A stretch of 42,178 nucleotides of DNA from SIG452 sp045656345. GTDB lineage: Bacteria; Bacillota; Clostridia; UMGS1840. Location of the stretch: NCBI GenBank assembly GCA_045656345.1, contig JAZOQZ010000065.1, forward strand, positions 1 to 42,178, read 5' to 3'. Shown here piece by piece: positions 24,683 through 33,199 of the stretch (positions are counted from its first letter, which is position 1; each line of letters begins with the position of its first letter). The notes under the pieces were generated by a model. That model did not search any database. It had not been told where the DNA came from and saw nothing but the letters and a program-made list of their open reading frames with translations. Made by a program: the position numbers and the translations under genes.

Positions 24683-27600
24683 ATGAAAAAACTTATTAGC
24701 ATTTGCTTAACCATCTGTATGTTACTCAGTATGGTAAGCATCACAAACGTTTCTGCAGCTCCCGCTTGGCCTGGCGCATTCAAGGACCTGGGTTCCGAGT
24801 ACCAGAACGGTACTTACGTTTCTACCGTAGACAGCATCAAAGGTGCTTTCCGCAATGGCGACGCTGCTGAAGCAGGCGTTGACTATCAGGCATCCTCTTC
24901 CGACCCCTGGGGTGCAGGCGGCCAGTTCAACATGGTAACAGGTGACTGGGCGTACATCGTTGTTGATATGCCTTATACCGGCGTATATGCAATGCAGCTG
25001 AAAACCGAATGGACTTCCGGTTTCCCCTTCGTAATGCATGTAACCAGTGACGAAGGCTACGCAGCAGAATATAAAATCACCAGCACCAGCTGGTCTTCCG
25101 GTTGTAAACAGGACCAGCCCATGTACTTAAAAGAAGGTATCAACGTGCTGAAATACCAGCTGGTTGGTGACAACAACGGTGGTATTTCTTCCATCGACTT
25201 TGGTGCATTAAATGCAACCAGCGCAGAAAAATCCTTAGACTTTTTACCCTTAGTAAAATTAGCAGACGATTTAGTAGTTCCCACTCCTGAACCGACTCCT
25301 GAACCGACTCCCGAACCGACTGCTAAGCCCTACTTCCCCGAAGGATGGGACGGCGTGGTTGAAAATCATCCCGACGTAAACTTTGATGCAGATGCACTCT
25401 ACGTTGATGCATTCATGCCCAATATGTCTTCCGACGAAGGTACTGAATTATTCGGTACTGACTGGGGAACCGAAGGTTCTACCTCTATCCCCAACAAAGG
25501 TCAGGCAAGTGCTGTTTATTTAGCACCCGGTGCTGCTGTAACCTACACTGTAACTGTTGCAGAAGAAGGTGTTTACGGTGCACAGGTAAAAGCAGCCGCT
25601 GCAGAAGGTGCAACCACCTTACAGATGGAAAATATCGTTAACGGTGTGGCTTACTATTCTCAGCACAACATTCCCAACATCGGAACTTGGGTTCCCACCT
25701 GGTCCAATGCCAAGACCTTCAAAGGTGACGATTTGATTTACCTGCAGGCAGGTGCAAACGAAATCACCATTTCTAACGTTGGTAACTACGGTGCAACCTA
25801 CGAAAATAATGACTTCGGTAAAATCACCGATTCTATGAGCTTATTAGAATACGTTGGCACTGCTGAAAATCCTGCAGGAGTTGATCCTGAAGGCTGGGAC
25901 GGTATGGTTGACGAATTCGCAGGCTTTAACGGCTACGATGGCAGCATCGGCGCTTTAAACTACAATGAATACATTATGCCCATCCCCTATACCGAAAACG
26001 GTATCGATTTAGATGATGTTTGGGTAAATTACACTGTAACCGCTCCTGCAGCAGGCATGTACTTAGTATACGCTGATGTAGCAGACGGCAACACTTTAAC
26101 CTTAACCACCGAAGCATTAGACTATGTAACCTTTGATTTCTCCGATTTCACTCCTGCTTATATCTATTTAGCAGAAGGCGATAACGTAATCAAAGCTACC
26201 GGTGATACCGAATTTGTAAACGCAACCTTCTATCAGTTAAACAATCCTGAAGACTATTTAGATCAGAATAAAAACGTAAACGATGCTCCTGAAGCACCCA
26301 TTGACTTAACTCCCAGAGTATACACCGACAGAACCAATGAAGACGGTTTCTATCAGTATGGTGCATACGAAGCAGTTGTTCAGTATGCTGGTTCTTCCAT
26401 GACCTATGATGTAAGATGTGCATTCCCCGGTATCTACAGAGTACAGGCAAAAATCGGTGGTACTTCCAATGAAGGCCCCATTATTACCGTTGACACCGAC
26501 GGTGACGAAGGATACCGTGCACAGTTGGCTACCTCTTCTGCTGATGACTTTGGTGCTTGGAGAGCAACTGACGAAAACGGCGAATATCAGTATGTATACT
26601 TAAAAGAAGGCGTAAACAAAGTTTCTGTTACCGCAGGTGGCACTCACCACGTTCTGTGGAACTTAGAATTCAAACTGTTAAGCGAGGAAGAAAAAGCAAC
26701 CATCACTATGGATGACTTAACCAAAACTCCTCCCTCTGACTTAGTAATCAATCCTTACACCGATACCTTAACCGCAGGTGGCAAAGGCTATGATTTCTTC
26801 TCCTATGCAAGTGAAACTCCTGTTATCGGCAATTCCATCGGCTGTCAGTTATTATCCGGCTGCTGGCAGAGATTTGAAGTAGAAGCAAAAGTTGCAGGTT
26901 TCTATGATGTATACACCACTGCAGCTGTTTATGGCGGCGAAGCTACCATCGCAGTAGAAACCAAAGATTCTGTTGCAAAGGTTGCACATCCTGAAAGCCC
27001 CGATAACTACAGAACCATCCAAGGCGGCACCGTTTATTTAGAAGAAGGTGTAAACTCCGTTTGGGTTCAGAACTTAGGCGGCGGTTGGATGTACTTACAG
27101 AAAATTGCATTCTCTTACGTAGAAGATACTTCTGCACTGCTTCCCTCTGCGTTTGTTCAGGCACATAACTACGTTGGTGCTCCTGAAGATTTAAGTGCAA
27201 TCGAAAAATACACCGTAAGAAATAACTACTATGGTATTCACGTTGCAAACATTGATGATGCTTCTGCAAACACTTTAAGCTATCAGTATGCTATCAACAT
27301 TCCTGCAGATGATTACTATGGTCTGGTTATGACCGCTACCGTTCCGCTGACTCCTACTGTTAAAATCACTATGAACGATGGAGTGAATGCAGAAATCGTA
27401 TTGGTAGACGGTGAATTGCCTTACTTCGGTAACGAAAATGAAGCTGCTTCTGTAACCATCACTCCCGATAAGGTATTCTTACCGGCTGGTGATTACACTA
27501 TGACTTTCCAACTGACCGAAAACAACGATGCTGGATCCAATCCCCTGATGATGACTCACGTTCACAGCTTTGAATTCACCACCCTGACTCGTCAGGACTT

Positions 27601-28090
27601 ATTCTTAGCAGCAATGCAGTCTGCAGAAACCACTGAAGACATCGCAGATGCTTTAGCAGAATTCGAAGATGTATTAACTTCCGACATCACCGTTACTCCC
27701 GAAACCGACTTCATCTATCCTGAATATGCATACAACGCATTATTAAACAAAGCAATGCTGGAATCCGGTGAATACGAAACCTATGACGATATCAAAACTG
27801 CATACAACTTTGCAAAAGATATGATCACTGTTGCAGACGATGGTACCGGTTCCTTAGTATACACCGTTCAGGTTGGTGACTGGAACGAAATCGGCACTAC
27901 CGTACTGGTTGCAGTTTACTTAGAAAACGGTCAGCTCTACATGATGGGCGAAGGCTACTTAGACTATGCAGAAGCTATTGGTGCTTATGTACCTGTTGAA
28001 GCTACTTTATATGACTATGTTCCCGAAGACGGCGACGTAATCAAAGTATTCGTATGGGATAGTATTGATGGCTTAAAACCCGTATTCTAA
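24683..28090 (+). CDS. Large secreted multi-CBM protein without catalytic domain
   Basis: The 1135-aa protein has a signal peptide (MKKLISICLTICMLLSMVSI, cleavage near VSAAP) and about six beta-sandwich modules, each with a core like Y-T-V-x-x-x-x-x-G-x-Y and Y-L-x-x-G-x-N. Module 1 (about 28-188) is followed by a PTPEPTPEPTPEPTAKP linker. Module 1 shares long blocks with the second module of the protein at 33200 (AGVDYQASS, VDMPYTGVYAMQ, SWSSGCKQDQPMYLK). A helical segment (about 972-1050) and a C-terminal sandwich ending KVFVWDSIDGLKPVF follow. No enzyme motif, anchor or LPXTG is visible. A glycan-binding or matrix role is inferred. The start at 24683 is chosen because it opens the signal peptide. 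Confidence 0.85.
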   Translation: MKKLISICLTICMLLSMVSITNVSAAPAWPGAFKDLGSEYQNGTYVSTVDSIKGAFRNGDAAEAGVDYQASSSDPWGAGGQFNMVTGDWAYIVVDMPYTGVYAMQLKTEWTSGFPFVMHVTSDEGYAAEYKITSTSWSSGCKQDQPMYLKEGINVLKYQLVGDNNGGISSIDFGALNATSAEKSLDFLPLVKLADDLVVPTPEPTPEPTPEPTAKPYFPEGWDGVVENHPDVNFDADALYVDAFMPNMSSDEGTELFGTDWGTEGSTSIPNKGQASAVYLAPGAAVTYTVTVAEEGVYGAQVKAAAAEGATTLQMENIVNGVAYYSQHNIPNIGTWVPTWSNAKTFKGDDLIYLQAGANEITISNVGNYGATYENNDFGKITDSMSLLEYVGTAENPAGVDPEGWDGMVDEFAGFNGYDGSIGALNYNEYIMPIPYTENGIDLDDVWVNYTVTAPAAGMYLVYADVADGNTLTLTTEALDYVTFDFSDFTPAYIYLAEGDNVIKATGDTEFVNATFYQLNNPEDYLDQNKNVNDAPEAPIDLTPRVYTDRTNEDGFYQYGAYEAVVQYAGSSMTYDVRCAFPGIYRVQAKIGGTSNEGPIITVDTDGDEGYRAQLATSSADDFGAWRATDENGEYQYVYLKEGVNKVSVTAGGTHHVLWNLEFKLLSEEEKATITMDDLTKTPPSDLVINPYTDTLTAGGKGYDFFSYASETPVIGNSIGCQLLSGCWQRFEVEAKVAGFYDVYTTAAVYGGEATIAVETKDSVAKVAHPESPDNYRTIQGGTVYLEEGVNSVWVQNLGGGWMYLQKIAFSYVEDTSALLPSAFVQAHNYVGAPEDLSAIEKYTVRNNYYGIHVANIDDASANTLSYQYAINIPADDYYGLVMTATVPLTPTVKITMNDGVNAEIVLVDGELPYFGNENEAASVTITPDKVFLPAGDYTMTFQLTENNDAGSNPLMMTHVHSFEFTTLTRQDLFLAAMQSAETTEDIADALAEFEDVLTSDITVTPETDFIYPEYAYNALLNKAMLESGEYETYDDIKTAYNFAKDMITVADDGTGSLVYTVQVGDWNEIGTTVLVAVYLENGQLYMMGEGYLDYAEAIGAYVPVEATLYDYVPEDGDVIKVFVWDSIDGLKPVF
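25280..25330 (+). repeat. Pro-Thr-Glu linker repeat
   Basis: Seventeen codons encode PTPEPTPEPTPEPTAKP from near-identical 12-bp units (CCG ACT CCT GAA type). Such linkers separate modules and can change length by in-frame slippage. Confidence 0.8.
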
Positions 28091-28245
28091 GAAGTGACGG
28101 CTTGAAAATCTGCCCCTATTGTTGCAAACCTCATCGCTCGGCGTACACGCGGTACGCTTTCAGATGACCCCTGCGGGTTCGGTTTGCAAAATATAGTTTG
28201 ATTTTCTTCACCGTATTCTAAGAAGTGGCGGCTTGAAAATCTGCC
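28080..28245 (+). repeat. Duplicated 3' end of the multi-CBM gene
   Basis: A 35-bp segment covering the last codons and stop of the gene (28080-28114) recurs 131 bp downstream (28211-28245) with one mismatch, including CCGTATTCTAAGAAG. Between the copies is GC-richer DNA with no gene. It looks like a scar of duplication or recombination between related gene ends. Confidence 0.8.
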
Positions 28246-28297
28246 TTCAATGGACTGATTTTCTTCGCTAATCAAAAACAACACAAACAAAAGGGAC

Positions 28298-28324
28298 TCG
28301 GCAGGAGTGCTATGCTCCTGCCGA
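28298..28324 (+). other. Strong hairpin without T-tract
   Basis: TCGGCAGGAG (28298-28307) pairs perfectly over 10 bp with CTCCTGCCGA (28315-28324). No T run follows on the plus strand, so it is more likely a message-stabilising or processing hairpin than a classical terminator, though it may slow polymerase. Confidence 0.55.
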
Positions 28325-28382
28325 CCCGAATGTTAAGAGGTGGGTAAATTTTTCCATAAAAACCTGCCAAAACACAACTCTA

Positions 28383-28437
28383 TTGAGGAAAAATTCTCTG
28401 AAGTTTTTATAATAATCATTTAGAGGACGTTTCCTCT
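28383..28437 (+). promoter_or_regulatory. Weak promoter candidate before the second beta-helix gene
   Basis: A perfect TATAAT (28408-28413) has TTGAGG (28383-28388) at a long 19-bp spacing. It is followed by an AGAGGA-CGTT-TCCTCT hairpin (28422-28437). The 416-bp gap 28091-28506 otherwise holds only the duplicated segment and the hairpin at 28298-28324. Promoter activity is uncertain. Confidence 0.3.
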
Positions 28438-28506
28438 GTAGAATTGCGACATCAAGAGAAAACAGTACAGAAATCAAAAATACCCAAAGAAAGGGCATTT
28501 GAATTT

Positions 28507-31500
28507 ATGAAAAAATTGTTGTCTGCAATTCTTGTAATTGCAATGTTGTGTAGTATGCTTGCGGGACTAACCGTGTATGCTTACACCGAAATTCATATCC
28601 TTGCAACCGATTTCAGCTTAACAGTAGGGGAATATAAAGACAATTCTCCCAATGGATTTGACAATCCCACGTACTTAACAAAATACTACCCCGTGGAAGT
28701 ATACAGCGGAAACTATGGTACTTTTGTGGAAATGCTGAAAGGCGAATGGCTGACCTATCGCGTGAATGTGGAAGAAGCTGGCACCTACACCTTAGCACTG
28801 GATGCCGGAACTTCTGCCACAACTTCCGTTACCGTTACCGTAAACGGCACCAAATATAACGTAACCCTGCCGTCCACTTCCGATGTACTGAATTTTACCG
28901 AATTAACCGATTTGTGTTCCTTCCCCTTACATCAGGGCGTGAATGAAATTATCATTCAGAATAACGGCAATTACTTCAACTACCGTGAACTGATTTTATC
29001 TTCCTCTGTGGGGCCAAATACTGAAGCTGACTACGAAGAAGAGGAAGGAATCACCTGGTGGGGAAATGCCAGATGGGAAACCGGCTACAACGGCTACTAT
29101 GGTGATTTTAAAGCAACCGATTTCACCGGTGACTATTCCGGTACCATAGGCTCCGATACCTTTACGATGAAACCCGGCGACCATGCAACCTATACCTATA
29201 ACGCACCCTACACTGGCGTGTATGCAATGCAGATTCAAGTTTCTTCTTTACCGGAAGGAACTGCTGCAATCCGTGCCGTATCCGGTGACTATTATGCAGA
29301 ATTCTTTATGGAATATGCCGGTTGGTCCAATTCTAATGATAACTTGCAGGACCAGCCCATGTACTTTAAAAAAGGCGCAAACACCGTTGTGGTAACCAAT
29401 GTTGGTGATGCATCTGTAACCGTGAGTGCTTACGATTTTGGACGTTTGGATGCAACCGGCTGTGATTCTCTGGAGCTTTTGCCCTTAGTAAGAAAGGTGG
29501 CAGATATGCCGGCAGAGGGAGCAACTCCTACCTTCTGTCCCACTCCCACTCCTACCAAAGCACCGGCAAACACTCCTACTCCCACTGTGAAGCCCACCGC
29601 GACTCCCACAGTAAAACCTACCGCAACACCGACTCCGACTGTTGCACCTACGCCTACTCCTACGGTGAAGCCCACAGCAACACCGACCCCTACCCCCACA
29701 GCGAAACCTACGGCAACTCCGACCGCGACACCTACAGCAACACCTACTCCTACGGTGAAGCCTACTGCAACGCCCACCCCGACACCTGCTCAGGTAACCA
29801 CCTGGATTGGTAACGTCAAGAAGGAGCCTGCGTTTAATGGTTACAGCGGGGAAGTAGCCGCAACCAGCTTTAGCGGTGACTATTATGCACAAAGCGGTCA
29901 TATCAGCGGTGATAATTTCACCATGTCAAACGGTGAATGGGGAACCTACTCCTTTAATGCTCCCTATACCGGGGTGTATGGTGTTCAACTGAGGGTGAAT
30001 GCCATCAGTGGTAAAACCACCGTCCGTATGATTTCGGGCGACTATTATGCAGATTTCCCCCTCTCCACCACCGGCTGGACTAATCAGTCCGGTGTGCTTG
30101 TGGACCAGCCCATGTATTTCACGGAAGGGGAAAACACCTTTACCTTAAAAAATATCGGAGCATATGATGTTACCTTATCCGATTTGGATTATGGCTTCTT
30201 AAATGCATCAGGATATGACTCCATGTCTTATATGAGTTTTGTAAAACCGGTATCTTCTATGCCGGCAGAACCTGTGGTTACTCCCACTCCGACTGCTACC
30301 CCCACTCCCACTCCGGCACCCACTCCCACTCCTCCGTCTGTAAACCCGGATGTTTCCGACAGAGCCATGAGAACGGTGTACGAAGGGGAAAATTATAAAT
30401 CCGGAAGCCTGTCCAAAACCACCTACAATGGTGCTTCTGTGGCAACAGCAACTTCCGAATCTTCTGTTACTTACACCGTAACTGTTGAAGAAGATACTAT
30501 CTACAATTTATATATGAAGGGGGCTGCCTGGAAAGATGTTTCCTTTGACATCGCTTTGGACGGAACCGTATATTACTACGAAACCGCTCATTTCCAGAGT
30601 GACAGAAACTCCACCTTCTCCTACAATGAAGAATGTGTGGCAACCTTCCCCTTAACAAAAGGAACTCATACCATTGGATTCACCTTCTACTGTGATACCT
30701 ACTATTTTGATTCCTTCACCTTGGAAGACACCTATTCCAAAGAGTATCAGATTCTATACGGAATCAAAGATATCGCCACATCCCAGGGTATGTATGAAGC
30801 ACTGCTTTCCGCAGGGGACTACATTTATGTTGATGTGGCAGCGGATACTGAAAGTTTAGCATGTCCGTCCATGGCATTCTGGGGTATGGTCGGTAAAGAT
30901 TACAGCACGCCTGCAGAATTAAAAGCGCTGTATGAATCCGTGCTGGCTGACGAAGTGGCAAATCCCACCGTCAAAATTAAAAATGCTTCCAATGTTTCGG
31001 TTTCCGATTTACCTGCAGGAAAATCCACCGTTACCGTAGATTGTGCAGATATTCCCACGAACACTTCTTTGGTTTGTGCAATTTACCAAGGTGGGAAGCT
31101 GACTCAGATTCCTCAGGTTCAACTGAGCAATTCCACTTCTGTTTCTTTCAGTTTAACTGATGTGGAAGCAGGAAGTGAACTGAAAATTTTAGCACTTACC
31201 GATATGGAGGACTTAAAACCTTACACTTCCTCCGGTACCTATATGGATTTCTATGTGGCAACCACAGGAAAATCCACTAACGCAGGAACCTCTCCCGATG
31301 CTCCTTTGGCAACTTTGGCACAAGCATTGACCAAAGTGAAATCCGTAAACTCTCAGATGACTGGGGATATTATCATCCATGTGGCACCCGGTGTATACCG
31401 CAGCAATGTGACCATCAATATTGAACCCTCTATGAGCGGTCAAAACGGTTACAAGGTAATCATTCAGGGAGATGATCCGGATAACAGACCGGTTCTTTCC

Positions 31501-33120
31501 GGTGGGGAACCCTTAACCGGAAAATGGTCTAAAGTTTCCGGCAAGAATTACTGGGTAGCAACCACCACCACTCGTGAAACCAGAGCACTGTATGTGAATG
31601 GTTATCAGGCGGTTCTGGCAAGAAGCAGTAACATTTACGATGGGGAATACATCACCCCCACCAATCCGAACAATGAATACCATATTGCAGACGGGTTAAA
31701 AGTAAGTCTTTCCAGTTATCCCAATTTCCCCAAAGATTTGGCAGGGGAAACCAGACTGCAGATGGTTTACAACTTAGCTTGGGCAAATCAACGATTCCCC
31801 ATTGACAGCGTGACTTACGATTCCAGCTACGCCTACATCAATGCAACTTATCCGTATTACAATGCGTTGTTGTTAAGCGGTCACACTTCCACGGTGCAAC
31901 CCACAGAAGGCAGAGACTTCTACTTGGAAAACGCTATGGCGCTCTTAGACGAGCCCGGCGAGTTCTATTTTGATAAATCCAATCGCAAAATGTATTATTA
32001 TCCTTATGCTAATGAGGATTTGACCACTGCAGAAACTTATTGCGCAGTAACTGACGGTTTATTGACCATTCAGGGCGCTTCTACCGCAAACCGTGTGGAA
32101 AATCTGGAATTTAAAAACATTTCATTCAAACACGGTGCCTGGGATAATGCCACTACCTACGGTGCAGCATTTAACCAGACAGACGAACTCCGTCGCGGTA
32201 CCGAAACCGGTTATTCTCAGCATATGATGCATGCACAGATTATTGTGGATTTTGCAGATTCTGTGGTGTTTGACGGTTGTGAATTTGCCAATATGGGCTC
32301 TTCCGCAATGTATATGGTGGAAGGGGTTACCAATTCCAAAGTAATCAACTGTGATTTCCATGATATTTCCGGCGGCGGCATTTCCGTTTCCAACTTCTTG
32401 CACAACAGTAACTATTCCGGCGGCGGACGATGCAAGAATATTGAAATCGGCAACAACGTGTTCCGCCGAATTGCACAGGAATTTATGAATCTGCCTGCAG
32501 TTGCGGCATATTATGTGGATTCTGTGAATGTGCATCACAATGATATCAAATACCTGCCCTACAGCGGTATCTGTATCGGTTGGGGCTGGGGGTACTATGA
32601 ACCCAGTGATACCGGTAATCACACGGTTTCCTACAACAAAATTGAAGAGGTTTGCCAGGTGTTGGATGACGGTGCTCAGATTTACACCTTAGGCGACCAG
32701 AAAAATATGCATTTAAATGATAACTACTTAATCGACCCGGGTAACTACCGTCGCGGCGGTGTTTACTTCGACGAAGGAACCGGTTATATTTCTATGACCG
32801 ATAACGTAGTGGCACAAGCCAAAGATTCCAATGACTATTGGCTTTTTGCAAGAAAATATGTTAACTTAAATGACAACTATGCAGCCTATAACCACACCGA
32901 CGGTGGTGACCCGAGAAGGTTCTCCACTTTCCCCTTAGATACTTCCGGTGTGAGCTATGGCACCAACAACATCAATCAGACATCCTGGAAAACGACAGCA
33001 CAGAGAATTATGGCGGAAGCAGGTCTGGAAGACAAAGAAAGAGTGGCAGATGTGGATTACTATCCCTCCTGGCGTACTCTTCCTATGTTCCACATTCCTG
33101 ATGATGCCATCATTGATTAA
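28507..33120 (+). CDS. Large secreted CBM/beta-helix protein (paralogue 2)
   Basis: The 1537-aa protein has a signal peptide (MKKLLSAILVIAMLCSMLAG), an N-terminal sandwich (about 26-165), a WGN-type module (about 178-335), a long Pro/Thr linker (340-428), a second WGN-type module (about 430-585, WIGNVKKEPAFNGYSG), a shorter linker (about 592-612), a CBM6/35-like module (about 618-745), a helical spacer, a sandwich domain ending LKILALTDMEDLKPYT (about 905), and the beta-helix (about 912-1537). The helix has GWGWG (about 1357), DGAQIYTLG (about 1387) and RGGVYFDE (about 1416). It ends right after YPSWRTLPMFHIP with no SLH or sortase anchor. The start at 28507 is chosen from the signal peptide; the upstream TTG reading adds a charged stretch. 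Hydrolysis is inferred from the fold only. Confidence 0.87.
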   Translation: MKKLLSAILVIAMLCSMLAGLTVYAYTEIHILATDFSLTVGEYKDNSPNGFDNPTYLTKYYPVEVYSGNYGTFVEMLKGEWLTYRVNVEEAGTYTLALDAGTSATTSVTVTVNGTKYNVTLPSTSDVLNFTELTDLCSFPLHQGVNEIIIQNNGNYFNYRELILSSSVGPNTEADYEEEEGITWWGNARWETGYNGYYGDFKATDFTGDYSGTIGSDTFTMKPGDHATYTYNAPYTGVYAMQIQVSSLPEGTAAIRAVSGDYYAEFFMEYAGWSNSNDNLQDQPMYFKKGANTVVVTNVGDASVTVSAYDFGRLDATGCDSLELLPLVRKVADMPAEGATPTFCPTPTPTKAPANTPTPTVKPTATPTVKPTATPTPTVAPTPTPTVKPTATPTPTPTAKPTATPTATPTATPTPTVKPTATPTPTPAQVTTWIGNVKKEPAFNGYSGEVAATSFSGDYYAQSGHISGDNFTMSNGEWGTYSFNAPYTGVYGVQLRVNAISGKTTVRMISGDYYADFPLSTTGWTNQSGVLVDQPMYFTEGENTFTLKNIGAYDVTLSDLDYGFLNASGYDSMSYMSFVKPVSSMPAEPVVTPTPTATPTPTPAPTPTPPSVNPDVSDRAMRTVYEGENYKSGSLSKTTYNGASVATATSESSVTYTVTVEEDTIYNLYMKGAAWKDVSFDIALDGTVYYYETAHFQSDRNSTFSYNEECVATFPLTKGTHTIGFTFYCDTYYFDSFTLEDTYSKEYQILYGIKDIATSQGMYEALLSAGDYIYVDVAADTESLACPSMAFWGMVGKDYSTPAELKALYESVLADEVANPTVKIKNASNVSVSDLPAGKSTVTVDCADIPTNTSLVCAIYQGGKLTQIPQVQLSNSTSVSFSLTDVEAGSELKILALTDMEDLKPYTSSGTYMDFYVATTGKSTNAGTSPDAPLATLAQALTKVKSVNSQMTGDIIIHVAPGVYRSNVTINIEPSMSGQNGYKVIIQGDDPDNRPVLSGGEPLTGKWSKVSGKNYWVATTTTRETRALYVNGYQAVLARSSNIYDGEYITPTNPNNEYHIADGLKVSLSSYPNFPKDLAGETRLQMVYNLAWANQRFPIDSVTYDSSYAYINATYPYYNALLLSGHTSTVQPTEGRDFYLENAMALLDEPGEFYFDKSNRKMYYYPYANEDLTTAETYCAVTDGLLTIQGASTANRVENLEFKNISFKHGAWDNATTYGAAFNQTDELRRGTETGYSQHMMHAQIIVDFADSVVFDGCEFANMGSSAMYMVEGVTNSKVINCDFHDISGGGISVSNFLHNSNYSGGGRCKNIEIGNNVFRRIAQEFMNLPAVAAYYVDSVNVHHNDIKYLPYSGICIGWGWGYYEPSDTGNHTVSYNKIEEVCQVLDDGAQIYTLGDQKNMHLNDNYLIDPGNYRRGGVYFDEGTGYISMTDNVVAQAKDSNDYWLFARKYVNLNDNYAAYNHTDGGDPRRFSTFPLDTSGVSYGTNNINQTSWKTTAQRIMAEAGLEDKERVADVDYYPSWRTLPMFHIPDDAIID
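29524..29790 (+). repeat. Long Pro-Thr linker repeat, about 89 codons
   Basis: Imperfect 6- and 12-bp units encode runs such as PTPTVKPTATPTVKPTATPT. Apart from short Phe-Cys and Asn interruptions at its start it is almost all Pro, Thr, Ala, Lys and Val. It is the longest linker of the window, likely extended and a target for O-glycosylation, and prone to in-frame length change. Confidence 0.85.
30280..30339 (+). repeat. Short Pro-Thr linker repeat
   Basis: About 20 codons encode TPTPTATPTPTPAPTPTPP between the second WGN-type module and the CBM6/35-like module. Confidence 0.75.
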
Positions 33121-33131
33121 GACGGAATCCA

Positions 33132-33158
33132 ATCGGACCTTACTAATCTTTGTCCGAT
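33132..33158 (+). other. Hairpin between paralogues 2 and 3
   Basis: ATCGGAC (33132-33138) pairs with GTCCGAT (33152-33158) around a 13-base loop, with an A-rich stretch after it. AAACG/CGTTT (33170-33183) is a second small palindrome just before the ribosome-binding site. No T-tract terminator and no promoter were found in this 79-bp gap, so transcription probably continues. Confidence 0.4.
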
Positions 33159-33199
33159 ACTAAAAAAACAAACGATTACGTTTGAAGGAGGAGTTTCCC

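Noticed and set aside
29524..29790. CRISPR-like array
   Set aside because: The repeats are 6-12 bp, in frame and translated; there are no unique spacers of constant length and no cas genes.
29430..29901. Open frames on the minus strand rich in Gly and Val
   Set aside because: They are the reverse reading of the Pro-Thr linker repeats, have no ribosome-binding site and lie wholly inside a well-supported gene.
32122..32622. A 166-codon minus-strand frame opposite paralogue 2
   Set aside because: It has no family resemblance and no start signals, and it overlaps a conserved part of the beta-helix; the codon bias of the sense gene explains it.
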